A DNA stretch of 6,824 nt from Chloroflexota bacterium (lineage in GTDB: Bacteria; Chloroflexota; DTOL01; JACQYG01), in the NCBI GenBank assembly GCA_016208345.1, contig JACQYG010000101.1, positions 1 through 6,824 on the forward strand. Reading direction: 5' to 3'. Below are positions 1 through 4,426 of the stretch, piece after piece (positions within the stretch are counted from its first letter, which is position 1; every line of letters starts with the position of its first letter). The notes below the pieces were generated by a model that was not told where the DNA came from, did no database searches, and saw only the letters and a list, made by a program, of their open reading frames with translations. A program made the position numbers and the translations under genes.

Positions 1-395
1 CCGGCTACGTCCCCGACGATGACCTGCCGGCCATCTACAGTGCCGCCCAGGTCTTCGCCTTTACATCGCTTTACGAGGGCTTCGGGCTGCCGGTGCTGGA
101 GGCCATGGCCTGCGGGACGCCAGTAGTATGCTCTAATACCTCGTCGTTGCCGGAGGTGGCAGGCCAGGCGGCCCTGACCATCGACCCTCGCCGGCATCAG
201 GAATTGGCCCAGGCACTGCAACGGGTGCTTGAAGATGCGGCCTTGCGCGTCGAACTCAGAGGGAAAGGCCTGGGACAGGCGGCCAGGTTCTCCTGGGAAC
301 GGGCAGCCAGGGAAACCCTACGGGTCTATGAGTCGGTGTTAGAAAACTTGACCAATGAAGTACAATTTGGCCTTGACACCGGCCACATCGCGTGA
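1..395 (+). CDS. GT4-type glycosyltransferase, C-terminal part (5' end outside window)
   Basis: The reading frame is open from the window edge (first full codon at 3) to TGA at 393-395, followed directly by an in-frame TAG. The translation has the C-terminal signature of a GT-B fold, GT4-family glycosyltransferase: a GYVPDDDLPAIYSAA segment, then YEGFGLPVLEAMACGTPVV with the E-x7-E motif that contacts the nucleotide sugar, then a SSLPEV segment and a closing helix with a FSWERAARETLRVYE stretch typical of the family end. It should transfer a sugar from a nucleotide-sugar donor to a glycolipid or polysaccharide acceptor at the cytoplasmic face. Substrate cannot be told from this part. The last codons overlap a promoter for the next operon, so it is probably the end of an unrelated transcription unit. 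Confidence 0.9.
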   Translation, partial: GYVPDDDLPAIYSAAQVFAFTSLYEGFGLPVLEAMACGTPVVCSNTSSLPEVAGQAALTIDPRRHQELAQALQRVLEDAALRVELRGKGLGQAARFSWERAARETLRVYESVLENLTNEVQFGLDTGHIA

Positions 396-401
396 TAGAA
401 T
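373..401 (+). promoter_or_regulatory. Sigma70-type promoter for the Rieske/cytochrome b operon
   Basis: A perfect -35 hexamer TTGACA (373-378) is followed by exactly 17 nt and a -10 hexamer TAGAAT (396-401), which matches the TATAAT consensus at five of six positions. It lies over the last codons and stop of the glycosyltransferase. Transcription would start near 408 and give an untranslated leader of about 140 nt before the Rieske ATG at 549. No comparably good match was seen elsewhere in the window. The function is inferred from sequence only. Confidence 0.7.
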
Positions 402-534
402 TTTCGCGGTCGCAGTACCTGGCGCTCTAATTTTTTCACTCTTACCCAGGGTGACAGGGCACCGCCTTCCTCCCAATGATCCCAGCGGACTCTCCACAGG
501 CCAGCCAGCGATTGCTTGGTCATCGTGGCGTCTC

Positions 535-548
535 GAGGAGACATATCC
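535..548 (+). promoter_or_regulatory. Ribosome binding site fixing the Rieske start at ATG 549
   Basis: GAGGAG at 535-540 sits 8 nt before ATG 549. The following codons encode a twin-arginine signal in the same frame as the Rieske domain. This site argues that 549 is the ancestral start, upstream of the in-frame TGA at 606-608, rather than TTG 684, which would leave out the membrane anchor. Confidence 0.75.
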
Positions 549-1055
549 ATGACCCCCGATAGAAGCCAAGGCGAGCAAGGCACCACCCGTCGGCAGTTTC
601 TCAGTTGAGCCATCGGCTCCATTGGAGCCTTCATCGCCGCCGCCCTGGGCATCCCCCTCCTGGGGTACGTCGCCTCCCCGGCCTTGAAAAAGGAGGACAA
701 GCCCTGGGCCGACGTGGGCGCCACGGACCAGTTCAAGGCCGGCGAGCCCGCCAGGGTAGACTATCTGGAGGAACACAGGGATGGCTGGATCGAGACCTCC
801 AGCCTGAGATCGGCCTGGGTGGTGCGCCAGGCGGACTCCAGTTTCGTGGTCTTCAACCCCAAATGCACCCACCTGGGCTGTCCCTATAGCTGGGAGCCCG
901 ATACCAGGCAATTCCTCTGCCCGTGCCACACCGGCATCTTCGACATCACCGGGAAGGTCATCTCTGGGCCTCCCCCACGCCCCCTGGATCGGTTCCAGCA
1001 CAAGGTTGAAGACGGCCGTTTATTCGTCCGGGAGGAGGCTCCCCGTGTTGGATAG
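549..1055 (+). CDS. Rieske [2Fe-2S] protein of a cytochrome bc complex, interrupted by in-frame TGA at codon 20
   Basis: The protein (168 codons) is the high-potential-chain iron-sulfur subunit of a quinol:cytochrome c oxidoreductase. It takes one electron from quinol and passes it to cytochrome c. From ATG 549 the frame encodes a Tat signal with the TRRQFLS motif, then TGA (606-608), then the hydrophobic anchor AIGSIGAFIAAALGIPLLGY and the soluble domain. Cluster ligands are C106 and H108 in CTHLGC and C124 and H127 in CPCH, with C111/C126 as the usual disulfide pair. After CPCH come T-G-I-F-D rather than the common G-S-x-Y-D, so the Ser and Tyr that raise the cluster potential are absent. 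The stop is TAG 1053-1055. Other genes here end normally in TGA, so a recoded genetic code is unlikely. The TGA could be a TGG-to-TGA mutation (an aromatic residue is common here), an error, or a readthrough site. As read, the anchored protein would not be made efficiently. Confidence 0.9.
606..629 (+). other. In-frame TGA with a short perfect hairpin just downstream
   Basis: TGA occupies 606-608 within the Rieske Tat signal. Six nucleotides later GGCTCC (615-620) and GGAGCC (624-629) form a perfect 6-bp stem with loop ATT. The stem encodes the G-S-I-G-A stretch of the anchor, so it may be a by-product of codon use. It does not fit my recollection of bacterial SECIS elements, which have a G near the start of the apical loop and a loop further from the UGA. 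Confidence 0.45.
1031..1044 (+). promoter_or_regulatory. Ribosome binding site inside the Rieske gene deciding the cytochrome b start
   Basis: GGAGGAGG at 1031-1038 is a strong Shine-Dalgarno sequence 6 nt before GTG 1045. It picks GTG 1045 over the in-frame TTG at 1006. It lies within the last Rieske codons, so translation of the two genes is probably coupled. Premature termination at the Rieske TGA could therefore also reduce cytochrome b synthesis. Confidence 0.75.
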
Positions 1056-1560
1056 AGCGCTGGATTGGATTGACGAAAGGGCTGGCATCCGTGCCGTCTG
1101 GAGTGCCATCTTCGACCGGTTCAACCAGGTGGCCTTCGGCTCCATCATCCGAGGCATCCACCACTGGTCGGCCAGCGCCATGGTGGTGATGGTGGTGGCC
1201 CACATGTTGCGCACCTTCTTCTTCGGCGCGTACAAGTACCCGCGAGAGTTGACCTGGGTGGTGGGTGTCTTTCTGCTCCTGGTCACCCTGGGCTTCAGCT
1301 TCACCGGCTACCTACTGCCCTGGGACGAAAAGGCCTACTGGGCCACGGTGGTGGGCACGGAGATCGCCGGCTCTGCCCCCCTGGTGGGAGATTTCATCCT
1401 GCGGTTGATGCGCGGCGGCCAGGAACTGGGGGCGGTCACCCTGGCGCGCTTTTACTCCATCCACGTGCTGCTCCTGCCTGCGGCCATGGTGCTTTTCATC
1501 GGCATCCATCTCTTTCTAGTGATAAAAATCGGGATCTCCGCGCCGCCCGACGATAAGTGA
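1045..1560 (+). CDS. Cytochrome b6-type subunit (N-terminal half of cytochrome b), lacking transmembrane helix A
   Basis: This membrane subunit binds the two b hemes of the bc/b6f complex. The translation (171 aa from GTG) opens with the amphipathic MLDRALDWIDERAGIRAVW segment. It then holds H39 and H53 (14 apart, GIHHW...AHMLR), the PRELTWVVGV and GYLLPWDEKAYWATVVGTEI quinol-site segments, and H140 and H155 (15 apart, a b6-type spacing). It ends in a KIGISAPP tail like plastid b6. Spacing from the first ligand to the third is 101, as I recall for plastid b6 (His86/His187). There the first ligand is at 86; here it is at 39. The text jumps from FDR (residue 25) to FNQVAFGSIIRG, so the whole first transmembrane helix and following loop, about 47 residues, is missing in frame. 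That helix lines the inner quinone site and carries the covalent heme cysteine in b6 proteins. The gene overlaps the Rieske gene by 11 nt and ends in TGA. Confidence 0.92.
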   Translation: MLDRALDWIDERAGIRAVWSAIFDRFNQVAFGSIIRGIHHWSASAMVVMVVAHMLRTFFFGAYKYPRELTWVVGVFLLLVTLGFSFTGYLLPWDEKAYWATVVGTEIAGSAPLVGDFILRLMRGGQELGAVTLARFYSIHVLLLPAAMVLFIGIHLFLVIKIGISAPPDDK

Positions 1561-1581
1561 TCGGTTTTCGTCAATTTGCAA

Positions 1582-1614
1582 AGGGGGCATCGCCCCCTAA
1601 CCCCCAAGGGGGAG
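1582..1614 (+). promoter_or_regulatory. G/C-tract alternative hairpins covering the subunit IV ribosome binding site
   Basis: The 62-nt gap between the cytochrome b6 and subunit IV genes has two G-runs and two C-runs. AGGGGGC (1582-1588) pairs perfectly with GCCCCCT (1592-1598) around a 3-nt loop. CCCCC (1601-1605) can pair with GGGGG (1608-1612), which belongs to the Shine-Dalgarno sequence GGGGGAG (1608-1614) located 8 nt before ATG 1623. The runs can also cross-pair, so the site could be open or closed to ribosomes. A regulatory role is inference; it may also be a dispersed intergenic repeat of this genome. Confidence 0.4.
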
Positions 1615-1622
1615 TGGTCTAG

Positions 1623-2636
1623 ATGGACGAGGAAGAGAAGCTCGCCTACAAGAAGCACTATGAGGAACTGAAGAAAAAAGGCTCGCCCTTTTTCCCTGAC
1701 GTCATCATCAAAGATGCCCTGATGGCGCTCTTCGTGTTCCTGGTGATCCTCTTCCTGGCCACATTCCTGGGCGCTCCCCTGGAGAATCGCGCCGATCCCA
1801 CCGGCGCCTCCAAGGCGCCCCGGCCGGAGTGGTATTTTCTCTTCCTGTTCGAGCTCTTGAAGTACTTCCCCGGCAAGCTGGAGTTCGTGGGGGCCCTGGT
1901 GTTTCCCACCATTGCCATCCTGGTGCTGCTGCTGCTCCCCTTTTTCGACCGCAACCCGCGGCGGCATCCCGCCAAGAGACCCGTGGCCGTGAGCGTTGCC
2001 GTTTTAGCCCTGGCTGGCCTGTCTTTTCTCACCTTCCGCGGCGCGACAGCACCGGCGCCGCCCGTGCTGGCCACCGCCCCGGAGCCGGGGGCAAGGCTCA
2101 CACCCCTGGAACGAGCGGGCCTGCGTGTCTACCAGGAGCAGAGCTGCGGCGTCTGCCACCAGATCAACGGGGTCGGCGGTGGCATCGGCGCGGACCTATC
2201 CACGGTGGGGAAACGCCTGACCCCAGACTGGCTATTCAAACACCTGGAGAACCCTCAGGCCCTGGCCCCCGGCTCGGCCATGCCCACCATCAAGCTCACC
2301 AACGACGACCTCATGGCCCTCACCGCCTACCTGCTTAGCCGCAAGGTAAAAGAGGCCCCTACCGGTGCGGTGGAGGGGGCCCTTTCCCCTGCTGCCACCG
2401 CCGGCAAGGCTGTCTTCACCACCTACTGCAACGCCTGCCACCCGGGCGGCAATGCCGGCATCGGGCCCAAGCTGGTGGGGGATGCCTTCAACCAGCGCTA
2501 CGCGAAAGACGATGCTCTGGTGAAGATCATTCGCCAGGGCAAGGGCTCCATGCCCGCCTCCACGCCGGAACAGATCAGCGACCAGAAGCTTTCGGACCTC
2601 ATCGCCTACCTGCGAGCGTTGAAAGAGGCCAAATAG
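1623..2636 (+). CDS. Cytochrome b subunit IV fused to two cytochrome c domains
   Basis: The protein (337 aa) combines the C-terminal half of cytochrome b with the electron-accepting cytochrome of the complex. A short charged N-terminus precedes transmembrane helices at about residues 29-50, 87-108 and 119-138, the three helices expected of subunit IV. The quinol-oxidation motif PEWY is at 68-71. After an Ala/Pro linker come two class I cytochrome c domains outside the membrane: C175-G-V-C-H179 with likely axial M220, and C269-N-A-C-H273 with likely axial M310. Fusion of subunit IV to cytochrome c is known from Bacillus QcrC (one heme); the diheme form resembles complexes of other Gram-positive-type phyla. 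ATG 1623 is preceded by GGGGGAG. The gene appears intact and should receive electrons from the Rieske cluster and pass them to the multiheme protein encoded 24 nt downstream. Confidence 0.92.
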   Translation: MDEEEKLAYKKHYEELKKKGSPFFPDVIIKDALMALFVFLVILFLATFLGAPLENRADPTGASKAPRPEWYFLFLFELLKYFPGKLEFVGALVFPTIAILVLLLLPFFDRNPRRHPAKRPVAVSVAVLALAGLSFLTFRGATAPAPPVLATAPEPGARLTPLERAGLRVYQEQSCGVCHQINGVGGGIGADLSTVGKRLTPDWLFKHLENPQALAPGSAMPTIKLTNDDLMALTAYLLSRKVKEAPTGAVEGALSPAATAGKAVFTTYCNACHPGGNAGIGPKLVGDAFNQRYAKDDALVKIIRQGKGSMPASTPEQISDQKLSDLIAYLRALKEAK

Positions 2637-2660
2637 GCACCAAGCAAGGAGAGAAGCACC

Positions 2661-3614
2661 ATGAAATATCGTATCCTGAGACTGGCCATAGCGGCAGGAT
2701 TGGTCCTTCTTTTGTCCTTGCTTTTCGCCAATCTGGGCCTGGCCGGCGATGTGGAGTTGGGCAAGGCGGTCTACGATAAGAACTGCGCCGCTTGCCACGG
2801 CGCCGCTGGCGTGGGGGCCTCGGGACCAGCCCTCAAAGGCCCTGATTTCGCCAAGGAATTCGATACCAAAGACAAGATAAATGCCGTGATCCGCAAGGGC
2901 ACACCCAAGGGTATGCCTCCCTACAATGCCTCCCAGATCAGCGATGCCGATCTGGACAACCTGGTGGCCTACATCCAGAGCCTCACCACTGCCGCCGCTC
3001 AACCCACGCCTTTACCAGTAAAGGGCCTCCAACCCACGGCCACGGCCGTGGCCACCGTCGTGCCGCCCAGGCCCGGCGACGTGGGCCGGGGATACGTGGA
3101 CCCCAGCGTCTACGTCCCACCCCCAGGGGTGCAGGGAGGCGAGGATTGCGCTGGCTGCCACGCCACCGTTTCGCCCGGGGCGGTGAAAGACTTCAAGTTG
3201 AGCAAGATGTTTCAGAAGGGCGTGGGCTGTGCCGACTGCCACGGCAAGCACCCCGACGTGAAGATGCCCACCCCGGACACCTGCGGCAAATGCCACAACC
3301 CCCAGTTCACCCAGCACATGGCCGGCAAACATGGTGTGGGCTGGGACCTGCACCAGGGAGCCGCCCGGCGTCTGGCCCAGTATCCAGCCATGCAGGAGGA
3401 GGGGTGTGGGGCATGTCACAGCGTTCAAAAACGCTGCGATTCCTGCCACACCCGCCATGTCTTCTCGCCCAAGGAAGCCAAGGAGCCCCGCGCCTGCGCC
3501 ACCTGTCACATGGGCCCCGACCACTCCCAAGCACGGCGTGATCTACAACGTGGAAGGCAAAGGCTGGGAGGAAGGCGGCCGGGTGCCCACCTGTGTCACC
3601 TGTCACATGTATAA
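2661..3614 (+). CDS. Multiheme cytochrome, 5' part: cytochrome c domain plus first six hemes of an HAO-like octaheme domain (frameshifted)
   Basis: ATG 2661 follows AAGGAG at 2646-2651. The product starts with a signal peptide (MKYRILRLAIAAGLVLLLSL, probable cleavage near residue 29). A class I cytochrome c domain follows: C42-A-A-C-H46 with likely axial M85 in KGMPPY. A Pro/Thr/Ala-rich linker (about 114-150) leads to a run of CXXCH motifs beginning at C163, C190, C208, C249, C259 and C279. Their order, the paired CGACH...CDSCH motifs and the CATCHMGPDH segment match the hydroxylamine oxidoreductase-like octaheme family, exported enzymes acting on hydroxylamine, nitrite, NO or hydrazine. Homology in this frame stops at about 3530. 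The remaining 28 codons to the stop at 3614 are out-of-frame sequence. The rest of the octaheme domain is in the +1 frame from 3529. This is one gene of about 563 residues split by a lesion. Confidence 0.88.
   Translation: MKYRILRLAIAAGLVLLLSLLFANLGLAGDVELGKAVYDKNCAACHGAAGVGASGPALKGPDFAKEFDTKDKINAVIRKGTPKGMPPYNASQISDADLDNLVAYIQSLTTAAAQPTPLPVKGLQPTATAVATVVPPRPGDVGRGYVDPSVYVPPPGVQGGEDCAGCHATVSPGAVKDFKLSKMFQKGVGCADCHGKHPDVKMPTPDTCGKCHNPQFTQHMAGKHGVGWDLHQGAARRLAQYPAMQEEGCGACHSVQKRCDSCHTRHVFSPKEAKEPRACATCHMGPDHSQARRDLQRGRQRLGGRRPGAHLCHLSHV
3519..3534 (+). other. Frameshift and probable short deletion in the octaheme gene
   Basis: The frame switches between codon CAA (3528-3530, the Q of GPDHSQ) and AAG (3529-3531, the K of KHGVIYN). 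HAO-like proteins usually have several residues between the DHPQ-like and SKHG-like segments, but here they abut. A deletion of about 23 nt (7 codons plus 2 nt) joined at the shared AA would explain both the missing linker and the shift. The size is my estimate from remembered family sequences. Confidence 0.65.
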
Positions 3615-4353
3615 AGGGACCCATGACGTGAGCCAGGGCATCACCCTGGGCGGCGCCTCCCAGGGGAAATTCGTGGGGAACGAGGACACCGGCAACAAAC
3701 AGGTCAAGGACCCGGGTTCCGGGATCATGATGAACGGCATCACCAAAGCGACCTTCGAACGCGAGCGGGCCAAGATGCTGGCCAACTGCACCCTCTGCCA
3801 CGACCGGCGCTTCGCCGAGCACAAGCTGGGCAATGCTGATGAGATCAAGCGCCAATCGGACTCCATCGCCGGGGAGGCCCTCAAGGTCATCGAGGGGCTT
3901 TACCAAGACAAGCTCCTGGACCCCATGCCGGAGAACCGGCCACCCAATCCCCTGGCCGGTCACACCCTAGTCCTGACCGGGCAGCAGCTTTACGAGAAGA
4001 CCTCCCAGATCGAGGCCCTGTTCTTCCGTATGTACAAGTTCGACCTGATCCAGGCCTGGAAAGGCGCCTACCACGCTAATCCCGACTACACGCACTGGTA
4101 CGGTAACGCCCCGCTGAAACTGGATCTGGACGAGATCAAGGGTGAGGCCTCCAAGCTCCGGCGCCTGGCTGCCTTGGAGTCAAAATCCGGGCCCGTGGCC
4201 AAACCCGAGGTCACGCCTGCCCCAGCCAAAGCGGCGGCCGCCGGCCTGTCGCCGGAGCAGTACTACGCCCTGGGCGTGGCCGCGGTGGCGCTTTTCATGG
4301 GCAGTGCGATGGTGCTATTGTGGTGGATCACCGGCAGGAGGAGGGAAGGCTGA
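3529..4353 (+). CDS. Multiheme cytochrome, 3' part: last two hemes of the HAO-like domain and C-terminal membrane anchor
   Basis: This continues the upstream gene in another frame; homology resumes at K-H-G-V-I-Y-N (from 3529). It holds the seventh and eighth octaheme motifs, CVTCH (3592) and CTLCH (3787), each in a family-like setting, then a helical domain ending in the conserved-looking stretch AYHANPDYTHWYG. A Pro/Ala-rich segment leads to a transmembrane helix at about 4261-4335 (YYALGVAAVALFMGSAMVLLWW) followed by R/K-rich residues, so the catalytic part would be held on the outer face of the membrane. The frame is open further upstream (to ATG 3331), but that part is antiphase to the homologous protein. 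Whether one of the tyrosines near HWYG matches the heme P460 cross-linking tyrosine of true HAO must be settled by alignment. Without it the enzyme would be expected to reduce rather than oxidise. No ribosome binding site suited to independent translation was seen. Confidence 0.85.
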   Translation, partial: KHGVIYNVEGKGWEEGGRVPTCVTCHMYKGTHDVSQGITLGGASQGKFVGNEDTGNKQVKDPGSGIMMNGITKATFERERAKMLANCTLCHDRRFAEHKLGNADEIKRQSDSIAGEALKVIEGLYQDKLLDPMPENRPPNPLAGHTLVLTGQQLYEKTSQIEALFFRMYKFDLIQAWKGAYHANPDYTHWYGNAPLKLDLDEIKGEASKLRRLAALESKSGPVAKPEVTPAPAKAAAAGLSPEQYYALGVAAVALFMGSAMVLLWWITGRRREG

Positions 4354-4381
4354 ATCCTGCCTGGCGCTGCGACCCATAGAT

Positions 4382-4414
4382 AGGCCGGAGGAGACTCGCT
4401 CCTCCGGCCTTTTT
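4382..4414 (+). terminator. Strong intrinsic terminator between the convergent operons
   Basis: AGGCCGGAGGAG (4382-4393) and CTCCTCCGGCCT (4399-4410) form a perfect 12-bp GC-rich stem with a 5-nt loop, followed by a run of five T (4410-4414). It lies 28 nt after the plus-strand stop at 4353. On the minus strand the stem is not followed by a T-run, so it should terminate mainly plus-strand transcription. Confidence 0.92.
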
Positions 4415-4426
4415 CACCCCAAGGGC

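Noticed and set aside
396..440. Intrinsic terminator of the glycosyltransferase at the six-T run (431-436)
   Set aside because: No stable GC-rich stem ends just before the T-run. CGCG repeats around 390-407 give only a 4-bp stem with a 12-nt loop.
606..629. Selenocysteine at the Rieske TGA with the downstream hairpin as SECIS
   Set aside because: The hairpin has a 3-nt ATT loop with no G at its start and lies too near the UGA for the usual bacterial pattern. A selenocysteine in a cleaved or anchoring Tat segment has no evident purpose.
684..1055. TTG 684 as the true Rieske start
   Set aside because: It has no good ribosome binding site and would omit the anchor helix, while ATG 549 has both an RBS and a twin-arginine motif in frame.
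958..1203. Minus-strand open frame starting MGHHHHHH, resembling a His-tag
   Set aside because: It is the antisense of GTG/ATG codons for the Val/Met-rich helix of cytochrome b (1180-1200), not a real gene or vector remnant.
3525..3531. Programmed frameshift in the octaheme gene
   Set aside because: No convincing slippery sequence is seen, and the missing linker residues point to a deletion instead.
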